64,000 nt of DNA, from positions 250,001 to 314,000 of IMG/VR virus record IMGVR_UViG_3300019776_000324; one strand, written 5' to 3'. How positions within the stretch are numbered: position 1 is the stretch's first letter; each line of letters begins with the position of its first letter. Position numbers and translations under genes: made by a program. The notes under the pieces were generated by a model. It was not told where the DNA came from. It did not search any database and saw nothing but the letters and a program-made list of their open reading frames with translations. Source of the DNA: a virus. Below are positions 1-8,974 of this stretch, piece after piece.

Positions 1-483
1 GGCAATTATTCCAACGCCAATGTGGCAGCATACTTGCCAACCTACACCGGAGATGTTACTGCTGGCAATGTTTTAGTTACAGCCAATGTTAGTGCAACTG
101 GTAACATTACTGGTACATATTTTGTTGGTAATGGTAGTTTATTAACTGGAATCACCGGTAGCGGAAGCAACTATACCAATGCCAATGTGGCAGCATATCT
201 ACCAACCTACACTGGCAATTTAACTGCTGGTAATATATCAGTTACTGGAACCACAACCAGTAGCGTAGTTGGCAATGTAACAGGAATAGTTACCGGACAA
301 CTTTATGGATTAACCAACGGTGTTAATACCACTTATGGCGCATGGGACTTTGGATACATTGCTGCCAACACATATACCAATCCATTACAATGGATTTTTG
401 CCCAGACCTCAGCAGGAAACATTGACATGGGAACAATTGCATCACCGGCGTCTTATGAAATAGACATTGGCACAATATTCTAG
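1..483 (+). CDS. Tail-fibre-like repeat protein, 5'-truncated by the window
   Basis: The reading frame is open from the first base, so the start lies upstream. The visible part carries two copies of a repeat of about 49 residues beginning NANVAAYLPTYTG (near bases 16 and 178). It also has the fibre motif FVGNGSLLTG, which recurs as F(I/V)GNGSALTG in the next gene. Low-complexity Thr/Gly/Asn/Val composition is typical of beta-structured phage fibres. Role inferred: distal tail or fibre structural protein. The stop lies 9 nt before the next ATG, with a TAGGAG ribosome binding site between them. Confidence 0.7.
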   Translation, partial: GNYSNANVAAYLPTYTGDVTAGNVLVTANVSATGNITGTYFVGNGSLLTGITGSGSNYTNANVAAYLPTYTGNLTAGNISVTGTTTSSVVGNVTGIVTGQLYGLTNGVNTTYGAWDFGYIAANTYTNPLQWIFAQTSAGNIDMGTIASPASYEIDIGTIF

Positions 484-492
484 GAGAAATAA

Positions 493-2712
493 ATGAGTTT
501 GCAAATTAGACGCGGAACAGCCGCACAACTAGCTAACATAACACCAGTCACTGGCGAGTTGATTTATACAACTGACAGCAAGGCTGTATTTGTTGGCGAC
601 GGTACTACAGCAGGTGGTATTGCTATTGCAGTTGGCGGATCTGGTAACGTTACCGGCACTAACTTGCTCACTAGCGGAATCGCAAGTGCTGCAGGCAATG
701 TAACCGGTGGCAATGTTAATACAGGCGGCCAAGTAAGTGCCACAGGAAATATCACTGCAAACTATTTCATTGGTAACGGATCTGCGTTGACTGGGTTGGT
801 AGCTAGTAGTGTCAATGCTAACTCTTTAACAGGTACTGTATTAAATTCAGGTGTAGTTACTTCTAGTTTAACAAGTGTTGGAACTCTTACAAGTGTAAGT
901 ATCACCGGAAATGTTAACGGTGGAAATTTAAGAACAGCTGGATTAGTTAGTGCCACTGGTTCAATTACAGGCGCCAGTGTTGTTGGTGGTGTAATGACTG
1001 GTACAAGTTTATCAGTAAGCGGTGCAGTCACAGGCGCCAGTGTTGTTGGTGGTGTAATGACTGGTACAAGTTTAAGTACAAGTGGTGCAGTTACTGGAGC
1101 AAGTTTAGCCACAGGTGGAACAGCAAGTGCAACTGGTAACATTACAGGCGGTAATGTCTTAACAGGTGGCATTGTAAGTGCAACTGGAAACATCACAGGT
1201 GGCAATGTTAGTGCCACAGCTCATACTGGCGTTACAGTATCTGTAGTAGGAAACATCACAGGTGGCAACTTAGTTACTAGTGGAACTGTTATTAATTCTT
1301 CAGTATCATCAACTGGTAATGTGATTGGTGGCAATGTTACAACCGGAGGTGTTGTAAGTGCAACTGGTAATATTAGTACTGCTGGATTCTTTATAGGTAA
1401 CGGTTCTGCATTAACTGGTGTTATTTCTTCATATGGTAATACTAATGTTACAACATTATTATCTGCATTTGGTAGCAATAGTATATCTACAACAGGTACA
1501 ATTACTTCAGGTAATGCCACAGTTGGAAATGTATTAACAGGTGGTATCGTAAGTGCTACTGGTAACATCACAGGTGGTAATATTACAATTTCTACTGTGA
1601 CTGCTACTACAGTTAGTGCAACTGGTAATGTACAGGGCGGCAATTTAAGAACCGCAGGATTAATTTCAGCTACTGGTAATATTTCTGGTGGCAATGCGAT
1701 TGTTACAGGAGATGTTAATGCTGGCGGTAATGTCAGTGCTACAAATCATACAGGTAGTACTGTGTCAGTTGCTGGTAACATCACTGGCGGCAATATTAGT
1801 GCTAGTTTACACAGTGGTACTACAGTTAGTGTAACTGGTAACATCACTGGTGGTAATATTTCAAGCGGTGCTGCTGTTAGTGCAATCACATACACAGGTA
1901 CCACATTTAGTGCAACCGGTAACATCACTGGCGGCAATGTTAACACAGCCTCTTTAAGTGCTAGTGGTACTGTAACAGCTGCAAGTACAGTAGGTGGCGT
2001 TATTACAGGAACAAGTGCAAGCACTTCTGGCAATGTTACAGGTGGTAATGTATTAACTGGTGGCATTGTAAGTGCTATCGGAAACATTTCTGGTAATTAC
2101 TTTGTTGGTAACGGTTCTGCATTGACCGGTGTATTAGCTACTGAAGTTGGTACTTTGGCTAGTTTGAGTGTAACTGGTAATACAGTAAGTGGCAATTTAA
2201 CCACAGCTGGTGTACTTACAGTTAACAGTGGCGCAGCCGCAACAGCAATTGTCAATGGTGGATCAAATGCAGCTGGTAACATTGGTAGCTCAACCAAGTA
2301 CTTCAATACTGTTTATGCCACAGCAACTACAGCACTCTACGCTGACTTAGCTGAATCATATACTGCCGATGCTGACTATGAGCCAGGAACAGTTGTATGT
2401 TTTGATGGCACAGCCGAAGTTACACAATGTAACACAGATGCATGTCCTACTATAGCTGGTGTTGTTTCTACTGACCCAGCTTACAGAATGAATTCTGGAT
2501 TAGCTAGTGAATTTGTTGCCGTAGTAGCTCTAACAGGTCGTGTACCAACCAAGGTACGAGGTCCTGTTAAGAAAGGTGCTATGATGGTCAGTGCCGGCGA
2601 TGGTTATGCTCGTGCTGAATCTGCTCCAGCAATTGGAACAGTAATTGGCAAGGCACTTGAATCGTTTGATGGCGACTCTGGAATAATTGAGGTCGTAGTC
2701 GGAAGGCTCTAA
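493..2712 (+). CDS. Long tail-fibre-like protein with N-terminal RRGT motif and C-terminal G2-peptidase-like domain
   Basis: 739 aa, with TAGGAG 8 nt before the ATG. The first about 45 residues (QIRRGTAAQ...GELIYTTD...FVGDGTTAGG) match the N-terminal module common to phage fibres and tropism determinants. Residues about 50-610 are an array of SATGNITGGN-type repeats of about 20 residues, punctuated by F(I/V)GNGSALTG motifs. The last about 120 residues, starting near LYADLAESY and containing EPGTVV and STDPAYRMNSG, resemble the intramolecular-chaperone or G2-type autoproteolytic domain of phage fibres; the autoprocessing is inferred, not shown. Probably a trimeric receptor-binding or fibre protein at the virion tail. 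Confidence 0.75.
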   Translation: MSLQIRRGTAAQLANITPVTGELIYTTDSKAVFVGDGTTAGGIAIAVGGSGNVTGTNLLTSGIASAAGNVTGGNVNTGGQVSATGNITANYFIGNGSALTGLVASSVNANSLTGTVLNSGVVTSSLTSVGTLTSVSITGNVNGGNLRTAGLVSATGSITGASVVGGVMTGTSLSVSGAVTGASVVGGVMTGTSLSTSGAVTGASLATGGTASATGNITGGNVLTGGIVSATGNITGGNVSATAHTGVTVSVVGNITGGNLVTSGTVINSSVSSTGNVIGGNVTTGGVVSATGNISTAGFFIGNGSALTGVISSYGNTNVTTLLSAFGSNSISTTGTITSGNATVGNVLTGGIVSATGNITGGNITISTVTATTVSATGNVQGGNLRTAGLISATGNISGGNAIVTGDVNAGGNVSATNHTGSTVSVAGNITGGNISASLHSGTTVSVTGNITGGNISSGAAVSAITYTGTTFSATGNITGGNVNTASLSASGTVTAASTVGGVITGTSASTSGNVTGGNVLTGGIVSAIGNISGNYFVGNGSALTGVLATEVGTLASLSVTGNTVSGNLTTAGVLTVNSGAAATAIVNGGSNAAGNIGSSTKYFNTVYATATTALYADLAESYTADADYEPGTVVCFDGTAEVTQCNTDACPTIAGVVSTDPAYRMNSGLASEFVAVVALTGRVPTKVRGPVKKGAMMVSAGDGYARAESAPAIGTVIGKALESFDGDSGIIEVVVGRL
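967..1074 (+). repeat. Tandem 63-bp duplication inside the tail-fibre gene
   Basis: The 45 bases at 967-1011 recur without change at 1030-1074, giving a 63-bp (21-codon) period and two nearly identical GASVVGGVMTGTSLS segments. This is the freshest duplication in a gene otherwise made of degenerate repeats, so the array is probably still expanding and contracting by recombination. Confidence 0.85.
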
Positions 2713-2714
2713 TA

Positions 2715-5240
2715 ATGTCTTCAATACCAAGTTGGGTCACTCCAGCCGGCACGCTCGGGTCCATACCAGAAGGTGTTTTTTATCAAACACCGCTGGTAGC
2801 TATCTCGGATGCTGATGTATATTACCGAGTTATTGCTGGCAATTTGCCACCTGGTATTCAAATAAACGAAACAGGTGTGTTATCTGGCAACCCACAGATT
2901 GGTGCGGTTATTCAAGGTGTTCCTTTAGATGTTCCTGTTGATACCACTAGTAAATTTGCTGTTCGTGCATTTACTAAACGAGTGATCGACGGAGTTACTG
3001 TAGTTGATAAATTAGCCGATAGAACTTTTACATTAACAGTAACAGGTCAAAGCGAAGTTACTTGGACTACTCCTCCTGGCCAAATTGCTACTTACTATGA
3101 TGGACAACAGATTACTGATCTTGCTGTTGATTATTATGATCCAGATGTATATGCAATCAATGTAGTTACCCTAATTGCTGGTTCACTGCCTACAGGATTA
3201 ACTATTTCTGCGGCAGGAATAATTTCTGGATACATTAGCCCTAATCCAGATTCAACTGTGACCTCTACAGATTATTCTTTTACATTACGAGTTACCAATG
3301 GTGTTACTAGCGATGTTAGAACTTTTAGTATTTTAGTTTATGCTCGCAGTACTATGACTGCAGATAACACTAACATTACCGCTGACAATACATTTATTAC
3401 TGCTGACGCCAGCCCATTACAACCACCAATTATTACAACCCCAGAAGGAAGTATTGGATCTGTTCGTAGTGATAATTTCTACGCATTTCAATTTGCTGGC
3501 TTGGACTTTGCCGGTAATGAATTTCAATTCATTGGCACCGATCTGCCACCAGGATTGACACTAGATCCTAATTCTGGTTGGCTTTATGGATATATTCCAT
3601 TTGAAGGATTAAGTTCAACTACCTATACATTTAGTGTTATAGCCAAAGAAGTTTTGAATCCTGATGTGTTTAGCGATCCTTACTACTATTCATTGACTAT
3701 CAATGGCCCAGTTAACTCTGATGTTATCTGGTTAACCGATAGCGACTTAGGAACCATCGACAATGGCGCCACCAGCACCTTGTATGTTGAGGCTGTGAAT
3801 GTTGCTGGTCTAGGATTACAATATCAATTACTGTCAGGTAGTGATAGTTTATTACCTCAAGGTTTACAATTACTATCGTCTGGACATATTGCTGGTCGTG
3901 TTAGTTTTGATACTTTTGCTGTTGATGGCGGCGCCACTACATTTGATGTGGATCTTAATACAGTTCGACAACCAACTACATTTGACATGGTGCATACATT
4001 TACTGTGAATGCGTATAGCGTAAATGGTATAGTTAATGTTAATAAAACTTTTTCAATTCGTGTGGTCAGAAGATACAACGAACCATATGATAATCTTTAT
4101 ATCCAGGCAATGCCCCCATTCAATGACAGAGCAATACTAGATAGCTTGTTACAGGATACTAGTATATTTCCTCCTGCTCTAATTTATCGAGGTGATGATC
4201 CAAACTTTGGCATAGCAAAAAAAGTTGTGTATCCACATGCCTATGGTCTTACTGTTGCGACATTAGATGAGTATGTGGCTAGTTTAAATTTAAACCACTA
4301 CTGGAAAGATTTGACACTGGGCGAAATTAAAACTGCTCGTGCATTAGATGATGTAGGTAATGTTATCTACGAAGTTGTTTACAGCGAAGTCATTGACAAT
4401 TTAGTAAACAACAGTGGTACCAGTGTAGGCAAGGAAGTAAATTTAGCATTTCCAATCGCTGAACCTGATTCAACTGAAACTTCAAAGGTATATCCAAATA
4501 GTCTATTTGACATGCGTAATCAAGTTATTGATGTTGTTGGACAAACCAGTAATGTATTACCTCGCTGGATGTTGAGCCGTCAAGCCAACGGACAGACTCT
4601 GGGCTTTACTAATGCTTGGGTAATTGCTTATACCAATCCTGGACAAAGTGGACAAGTTGCATATAATATACAACAACGATTTACTCAGCAGTTAAATTTA
4701 ATTGACTTTGAAGCAGATCGTTATGAATTAGATAATCTGTTGACTAAAAACTGGGACAGAGAAAATCAACACTGGATTCCTCGACCTCCTACCATTACTA
4801 CTTTTGATTTCGACACTTATTACATTATTACCTCTTTCAATGGTGGTGTAGGATATAGAGGAATCGAAACAGCGTCAAATGGAGACATTACCTATCCAGG
4901 CGATCAAATCAAAATTTTAGGCAGTCAAATTGGCGGCCAAGATGGTGTAAATGATATTATAATCACAGTATCCGGAGTCAACTCAATTGGCACAATTCAA
5001 ACTGTATTTTATAACCAACTTTCACCATTGACCACAGTGGGCAATAATTACGATAATATTGCTGGAACCAATATCTCGGGTGTTGGTAACGGAGCAATTT
5101 GGAATATTGAATCAGCAGATGGAACACCAACCGTATTTGATGGAAATAGTTTACAGTTTATAGCCCCTGTAGATATGTATTCGTCTACTCAGATATACGA
5201 TAAATACCTCGTATTCCCCAAACGGAACATTTTACAATAA
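2715..5240 (+). CDS. Large structural protein with tandem putative Ig (He_PIG-like) domains
   Basis: 841 aa. The start lies 2 nt after the upstream stop. Residues about 1-440 hold repeated segments of the form LPPG(L/I)...G(V/I)(L/I)SG (for example GNLPPGIQINETGVLSG, GSLPTGLTISAAGIISG, TDLPPGLTLDPNSGWLYG), the signature of cadherin-like or putative-Ig domains. The C-terminal half has no recognised family and is Tyr/Asn/Asp-rich. It lies between fibre genes, so a baseplate-, fibre- or adhesin-type virion protein is the best inference. It has no signal peptide. Confidence 0.65.
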   Translation: MSSIPSWVTPAGTLGSIPEGVFYQTPLVAISDADVYYRVIAGNLPPGIQINETGVLSGNPQIGAVIQGVPLDVPVDTTSKFAVRAFTKRVIDGVTVVDKLADRTFTLTVTGQSEVTWTTPPGQIATYYDGQQITDLAVDYYDPDVYAINVVTLIAGSLPTGLTISAAGIISGYISPNPDSTVTSTDYSFTLRVTNGVTSDVRTFSILVYARSTMTADNTNITADNTFITADASPLQPPIITTPEGSIGSVRSDNFYAFQFAGLDFAGNEFQFIGTDLPPGLTLDPNSGWLYGYIPFEGLSSTTYTFSVIAKEVLNPDVFSDPYYYSLTINGPVNSDVIWLTDSDLGTIDNGATSTLYVEAVNVAGLGLQYQLLSGSDSLLPQGLQLLSSGHIAGRVSFDTFAVDGGATTFDVDLNTVRQPTTFDMVHTFTVNAYSVNGIVNVNKTFSIRVVRRYNEPYDNLYIQAMPPFNDRAILDSLLQDTSIFPPALIYRGDDPNFGIAKKVVYPHAYGLTVATLDEYVASLNLNHYWKDLTLGEIKTARALDDVGNVIYEVVYSEVIDNLVNNSGTSVGKEVNLAFPIAEPDSTETSKVYPNSLFDMRNQVIDVVGQTSNVLPRWMLSRQANGQTLGFTNAWVIAYTNPGQSGQVAYNIQQRFTQQLNLIDFEADRYELDNLLTKNWDRENQHWIPRPPTITTFDFDTYYIITSFNGGVGYRGIETASNGDITYPGDQIKILGSQIGGQDGVNDIIITVSGVNSIGTIQTVFYNQLSPLTTVGNNYDNIAGTNISGVGNGAIWNIESADGTPTVFDGNSLQFIAPVDMYSSTQIYDKYLVFPKRNILQ

Positions 5241-5253
5241 ATTAGGATAACTT

Positions 5254-6141
5254 ATGACTAGTGCAATTAACCCACAAAATATTGACGGCGCCTACCCAGT
5301 CGCTGGACAAGATAACAATTCACAAGGTTTTCGTGATAACTTTACCAACACGAAAACTAACTTTCAGTATGCAGCTGATGAAATCACAGACCTGCAGAAT
5401 AAAGCTGTATTAAAAGCAGCACTAACAGGCACTACATTAAACAATGACATGCAAGGTGCAGTGTTAAGTAATGCTCAATTACAAGATATGAGCGAAACAG
5501 TTGTACCACTAGGTACAGTCAGCGGTTCACAAACTATTAATTACAGTTTGGGTTCATATCAAACTTTAACTACTAACGGATCAGTTAGTTTAGCGTTTAG
5601 TAATTTTCCAGCAGCAGGCACAGCTGGAAGTGTTACTGTTCAAGTTACAGTTGCAAGTGCTACTCATACATTAACTCTTCCTGCGGCAGTATCAGTTAAT
5701 AATATCGGTATCCAAGGTTTAAATACTTCAACAAATACTATAAGTTTTGCTGCTCCTGGTGTGTATAGTTTCCAATTTATTACCAGCAATGGTGGCACAA
5801 CTATTACAGTTAACGAAACTAATAAACTTTTACAAGCATTAAATGGAAGTGGTGAGACTTTGCCATCATCAGGTTTCCCATGTGATTTAGGAGTTACCAG
5901 TACTAAATTTGCAACCACAGGTTCATGGACAGCAACATTGGGCAACGGTGTAGCTGGTCAGGTCAAAGACTTTATTATGATTGCAGACGGTGGCGATATG
6001 GTTATCACTGTGGCCAATGCTGGATGGAAAACTTCTGGATCTGGCACAATGACATTCAATGACATTGGTGATTCTTGTATATTGCGCTTTGCTGCTAGTA
6101 AATGGTATTGCATAGGTAATAACGGCGTTGTATTTGCCTAA
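5254..6141 (+). CDS. Structural or fibre-like protein of unknown role
   Basis: 295 aa, preceded by TTAGGATAACTT. The N-terminus (NPQNIDGAYPVAGQDNNSQGFRDNFTN) and following short helical segment (residues about 25-60) look like an attachment region. The remainder is Thr/Ser/Gly/Val-rich and probably beta-structured. No catalytic motif was seen. It is the last gene of the fibre block; a strong sigma70-type promoter follows directly. Virion-structural role is inferred from composition and position. Confidence 0.55.
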   Translation: MTSAINPQNIDGAYPVAGQDNNSQGFRDNFTNTKTNFQYAADEITDLQNKAVLKAALTGTTLNNDMQGAVLSNAQLQDMSETVVPLGTVSGSQTINYSLGSYQTLTTNGSVSLAFSNFPAAGTAGSVTVQVTVASATHTLTLPAAVSVNNIGIQGLNTSTNTISFAAPGVYSFQFITSNGGTTITVNETNKLLQALNGSGETLPSSGFPCDLGVTSTKFATTGSWTATLGNGVAGQVKDFIMIADGGDMVITVANAGWKTSGSGTMTFNDIGDSCILRFAASKWYCIGNNGVVFA

Positions 6142-6146
6142 ATCGT

Positions 6147-6175
6147 TTGACTTTTAGATGGATGTGCTGTACAAT
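6147..6175 (+). promoter_or_regulatory. Sigma70-type promoter, TTGACT-17-TACAAT
   Basis: -35 TTGACT at 6147-6152, 17-bp spacer, -10 TACAAT at 6170-6175. The ATG at 6182 is 6 nt beyond the -10, so the predicted transcript starts at or next to the start codon (leaderless). An earlier in-frame ATG at 6158 lies inside the promoter and would not be transcribed from it. Confidence 0.7.
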
Positions 6176-6181
6176 TACAGT

Positions 6182-6406
6182 ATGGAACATCCATTAATAC
6201 CCAATCTTGACAGTTTAACTGAACAAGAACTACTTGATAAAATTTCAGAACTAAATCGAAAACTTAGTATTGCCTACGGAACTGGCAATGCTTATCTTTG
6301 CAATCAACTAAGAATGGCTATTGAAAGTTTTCAAACCAAATATCGAGAAAAGATCCGTGGTGGCGACAATGGCAATAACTTTGATGATGTGATTGATATT
6401 TCATGA
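6182..6406 (+). CDS. Small helical protein, unknown function
   Basis: 74 aa from the ATG at 6182, beginning MEHPLIPNL. Helix-forming composition (LTEQELLDKISELNRKL, residues about 13-29), with a charged C-terminus ending in an acidic run. The ATG at 6158 would add 8 residues but sits between the -35 and -10 boxes of the promoter, so 6182 is preferred. The stop overlaps the next start (ATGA). I do not recognise the family; it is the first gene of a short operon with the next two. Confidence 0.6.
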   Translation: MEHPLIPNLDSLTEQELLDKISELNRKLSIAYGTGNAYLCNQLRMAIESFQTKYREKIRGGDNGNNFDDVIDIS

Positions 6407-7005
6407 ATGTAAGAATAGCACAATTAACTAGTTTTAATGCTGGAAACTGGCACGACGACTCATTAGAAATGACCGAGTACACAGTCAAGCTATGGATGAT
6501 CACTCAGACTTATAATGCACTTGAACAGAATATTGCTATCAGTCGAGCCAAACATTTTATTTTTGATCAAATTGAAAATACTATATTCATTGATTCAGAT
6601 GATGTAACCAAGGCAACAGCACTTGCTAGTGCCGGCCTTGATATTACAACTTTACCAGGAGACCCTGGGGATCAATTGGTTGGTATTATGCTATTTCATA
6701 AATTAAATGCTATAATGGAAGACCGCATCAAGATTGTTGAAATTGAAATTTCGTCAGGCAATGGTATAATTTATCTGCATGGTGAAAACGAAACCTCAGA
6801 TGACTTGTCTATTCCAGACTGGTGGGCAGCAGCAGATCTTGTACACTCTGACTTGCAATTGATCGAGTCCGACAAAGTTGTAACCATGCAACAAACCAGT
6901 GCCTGGAGAGATGTTGGACTAGCATGGCCCGACGAAGTAGTAGATATGGAACCTGGAAATACTGTAGTTTTTGCAAATTTTAAATCAACTAATGATACAG
7001 AATAA
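6403..7005 (+). CDS. Unknown protein, 200 aa
   Basis: Starts at an ATGA junction with the upstream gene, implying translational coupling. Soluble, acidic, with aromatic-rich stretches (PDWWAAADL near residue 137). No recognisable catalytic motif, signal peptide or membrane segment. Sits between the small helical protein and the Pol III alpha-like fragment. Confidence 0.55.
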   Translation: MNVRIAQLTSFNAGNWHDDSLEMTEYTVKLWMITQTYNALEQNIAISRAKHFIFDQIENTIFIDSDDVTKATALASAGLDITTLPGDPGDQLVGIMLFHKLNAIMEDRIKIVEIEISSGNGIIYLHGENETSDDLSIPDWWAAADLVHSDLQLIESDKVVTMQQTSAWRDVGLAWPDEVVDMEPGNTVVFANFKSTNDTE

Positions 7006-7504
7006 GTTTGGCGAAATGATTTTTAATGAATCAGATGTGTGTGACTTAGTCATGCAGGGCCAAGCTGAATCGTTGCATAGAATGGTAGTAGATAAATCTG
7101 TTAATTTAGAAACGGCTGCATTGGTTTTAGAAAATATTCCAGAGTTTTTAGATTACAACGAATTATCACAACTGTCAGTTGAAGAATTTGATCATCTTAA
7201 TCAAAGCAATTGGCACATGCCAACCAAGTATAAAGAATTAGATATTGCAGAATATGTGTTGGGCTTATGTACAACAGAGGCAGAATTACAAAGATGCGGA
7301 GAAGAATTACTATTGTACCAAGAAAAAGATTTGTTTAATCTATTACGATATTTAAAATATCTAGTAGATGTTATGACTGAAAATAATCTTATTTGGGGTG
7401 TAGGAAGAGGATCTAGTGTAGCTAGTTATATCTTGTATAAATTAGGTGTGCATCGAATCGATAGCATGTTCTATAAATTAGATATACACGAATTTCTCCG
7501 TTAA
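6992..7504 (+). CDS. Orphan fragment resembling bacterial DNA polymerase III alpha subunit
   Basis: 170 aa from the ATG at 6992, inside the end of the previous gene; an in-frame TTG at 6971 is less likely. The last about 35 residues contain WGVGRGSSVASYILYKLGVH followed by IDSMFYKLDIHEFLR. This parallels the GxGRGSxxxSLVAYxLGITxxDPL..LLFERFL block of C-family polymerases (DnaE/PolC). The preceding helical segment (EELLLYQEKDLFNLLRYLKYLVD) resembles the region just before it in DnaE. The catalytic aspartates, PHP domain and fingers are absent, so it cannot be a polymerase alone. It may bind primer ends or interfere with the host replicase; that is inference. Confidence 0.6.
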   Translation: MIQNKFGEMIFNESDVCDLVMQGQAESLHRMVVDKSVNLETAALVLENIPEFLDYNELSQLSVEEFDHLNQSNWHMPTKYKELDIAEYVLGLCTTEAELQRCGEELLLYQEKDLFNLLRYLKYLVDVMTENNLIWGVGRGSSVASYILYKLGVHRIDSMFYKLDIHEFLR

Positions 7505-7507
7505 ATA
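7501..7507 (+). promoter_or_regulatory. Possible T4-type late promoter (TTAAATA) with a 26-nt leader
   Basis: TTAAATA overlaps the upstream stop. The following 26 nt contain AAGGAA as a ribosome binding site before the ATG at 7534. Weaker match than the TATAAATA, CTAAATA and CATAAATA sites elsewhere in the window. Confidence 0.4.
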
Positions 7508-7533
7508 TACAAACAAATTTAAGGAACAACAAA

Positions 7534-8019
7534 ATGACTAGTAAAGTTTACAAAACAGCGCAAGGTAAAACAGTTGATTTGGGCACTATCATGCTACAAA
7601 ACGAACATGTACGAGCAGTTGGCAACATGAATGTCAATGCCCGCGGCGATCAACTTGACAGCAACAATCGAGTAATTGAAACTAAGAATCGTCAAATACA
7701 AAGACAAAATTCTCGTACAACTACTCCTGCAACAACTGTAGCTGAAGTTCATACTAGTACAGGTAAAGCCAAGCGAGCACAACAGCAAGCATTGTTGCAA
7801 GCACAGGAAGCACAAAATAATGTTGAAGAGTCAGTAGATGATACTGAGTTGGAAGATGTTACAACTGTTGATGAAGCCACAGACGCTGACACAGAAGTAT
7901 CAGCCACTGGCGGCGGACTTGCTGCGGCAATTGCTAGATCAAAAATTGTCAAGCAAGAAAAAGAAAAAACACTTAGAGAACTTGCAAGAGAAGCCAACCC
8001 TGGAGTTAGAAGAATATAA
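7534..8019 (+). CDS. Unknown hydrophilic, probably partly disordered protein
   Basis: 161 aa. Residues about 1-60 are rich in Asn/Gln/Arg. Residues about 75-125 form an Ala/Gln/Glu/Asp-rich linker, acidic after residue 95. The C-terminal 30 residues are basic and helical (ARSKIVKQEKEKTLRELAREA). RBS TTAAGGAAC lies 8 nt upstream. The composition suits a virion-assembly or scaffold-like protein, but no family is recognised. The stop overlaps the ATG of the GroES-like gene (TAATG). Confidence 0.55.
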   Translation: MTSKVYKTAQGKTVDLGTIMLQNEHVRAVGNMNVNARGDQLDSNNRVIETKNRQIQRQNSRTTTPATTVAEVHTSTGKAKRAQQQALLQAQEAQNNVEESVDDTELEDVTTVDEATDADTEVSATGGGLAAAIARSKIVKQEKEKTLRELAREANPGVRRI

Positions 8020-8411
8020 TGAAACCAGCATTTTCACCACATCAAATTAAACAGTCAGATTTACGAGCATTAAAAAAGGATGTACTTGTGACTGATATGA
8101 GTTTTGATCATCGTATAACACAAGGCGGCCTGATACTGCTCAATGACAACGGTACTAGCTTGGGTATTCGTCCTCGCTGGGGTCGCGTTTACGCTATAGG
8201 ATCTGACCAAAAGGATGTGCATGTAGGGCAATGGATCTGTGTAGCACATGGTCGTTGGACTCGCGGAATCGACATTGAAGACGAATCTGGTAAACGCACT
8301 CTTCGTAAAATTGATCCTAAAGATATTTTATTAATCTCTGACTCAGCAGAAATGCCACAGGACGATAGTATGAGTACTGCTGTTCATGTGTCTAAACAAA
8401 CCAAAGAGTAA
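8019..8411 (+). CDS. GroES-like co-chaperonin
   Basis: 130 aa. Residues about 20-105 follow the Cpn10 fold order: KKDVLVTDM (first strand), then a mobile-loop-like segment SFDHRITQGGLILLNDNG, then RPRWGRVYAIG and VGQWICVAHGRWTRGI, then DPKDILLISD. The phage equivalent in T4 is gp31, which replaces GroES on host GroEL to fold the capsid protein; that role is inferred here. N- and C-terminal extensions are phage-specific. Starts at a TAATG overlap. Confidence 0.75.
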   Translation: MKPAFSPHQIKQSDLRALKKDVLVTDMSFDHRITQGGLILLNDNGTSLGIRPRWGRVYAIGSDQKDVHVGQWICVAHGRWTRGIDIEDESGKRTLRKIDPKDILLISDSAEMPQDDSMSTAVHVSKQTKE

Positions 8412-8572
8412 TGAAAACAAACAAGACTGATTGCAAAACTTGCGGTAAACCATATTCGCCCATGTGCGACTACATGCAAGGTCGTTGTCCGCATCATCCA
8501 TCAATGATTAATACCTTGCAATTTAAAACAAGGCTAACAAATTTAATTAACTTTTTAACAGGAAAAAAATAA
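8411..8572 (+). CDS. Small zinc-ribbon-like protein, 53 aa
   Basis: Starts at a TAATG overlap with the co-chaperonin stop. Residues about 7-31 contain CKTCGKPYSPMC and CPHH, a CxxC...C...CxHH arrangement that could bind one zinc. The C-terminal third is basic and hydrophobic. Function unknown; plausible small regulatory or structural metal-binding protein. Confidence 0.6.
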   Translation: MKTNKTDCKTCGKPYSPMCDYMQGRCPHHPSMINTLQFKTRLTNLINFLTGKK

Positions 8573-8573
8573 C

Positions 8574-8762
8574 ATGGCACTAACTAAACCAAAAAAATCA
8601 CAATTAGAACATCCGGATCCAAAATTGCATCGCAATATTAGTTTTGTTAAAAGTGGATTCCGTATTGTTGCTGGTGCACTACTTTGCACAGGCCAATTGT
8701 TTGCCGCTGGTGCTTTCCTAATTCTAGCAGAAGCATTGGGCGTTGTTGAGGAACTAGTATGA
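8574..8762 (+). CDS. Small membrane protein, 62 aa
   Basis: Basic N-terminus (about 20 residues) followed by one or two hydrophobic helices (residues about 28-58, GFRIVAGALLCTGQLFAAG then AFLILAEALGVV). RBS AGGAAAAA is just upstream. Ends in an ATGA overlap with the next gene. Function unknown. Confidence 0.6.
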   Translation: MALTKPKKSQLEHPDPKLHRNISFVKSGFRIVAGALLCTGQLFAAGAFLILAEALGVVEELV

Positions 8763-8974
8763 AAAAGTTAATTCACCAAGTCGATGAACAAAGCGGATCG
8801 GTATATCAACTGTGGGCAGAACTTACTGAATGCATGCGTCCAGAAGGCTACAAGAGTTTGAAATTTACCAGCACATACACAGGTAGCAAAGAGCCAGAGA
8901 AGCCTTGGAACAAGGGTGAATTCTTTTTGCCGCCAGAAGCCCTACAAAATCTCAAAGATCTTTTGGATGCCTAA
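8759..8974 (+). CDS. Unknown small protein, 71 aa
   Basis: ATGA overlap upstream and TAATG overlap downstream show that it belongs to the coupled run of small genes ahead of the clamp loader. Soluble, no recognised motif. Confidence 0.5.
   Translation: MKKLIHQVDEQSGSVYQLWAELTECMRPEGYKSLKFTSTYTGSKEPEKPWNKGEFFLPPEALQNLKDLLDA

Noticed and set aside
967-2080. CRISPR-like array in the fibre repeats
   Set aside because: The repeats are in frame, degenerate and without unique spacers; they encode SATGNITGGN-type fibre repeats.
564-2306. Long minus-strand open frames opposite the tail-fibre gene (Val/Pro/Leu-rich)
   Set aside because: They mirror the repeat composition of the fibre gene, have no ribosome binding sites, and resemble no protein; they are shadows of the + strand gene.
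6158-6181. Upstream ATG of the small helical protein
   Set aside because: It lies between the -35 and -10 of the promoter that drives the gene, so it would not be on that transcript; 6182 is preferred.
6992-7504. A frameshifted or truncated true DNA polymerase III gene
   Set aside because: No remaining polymerase domains are present on either side in any frame, and the ORF has clean coupled ends.
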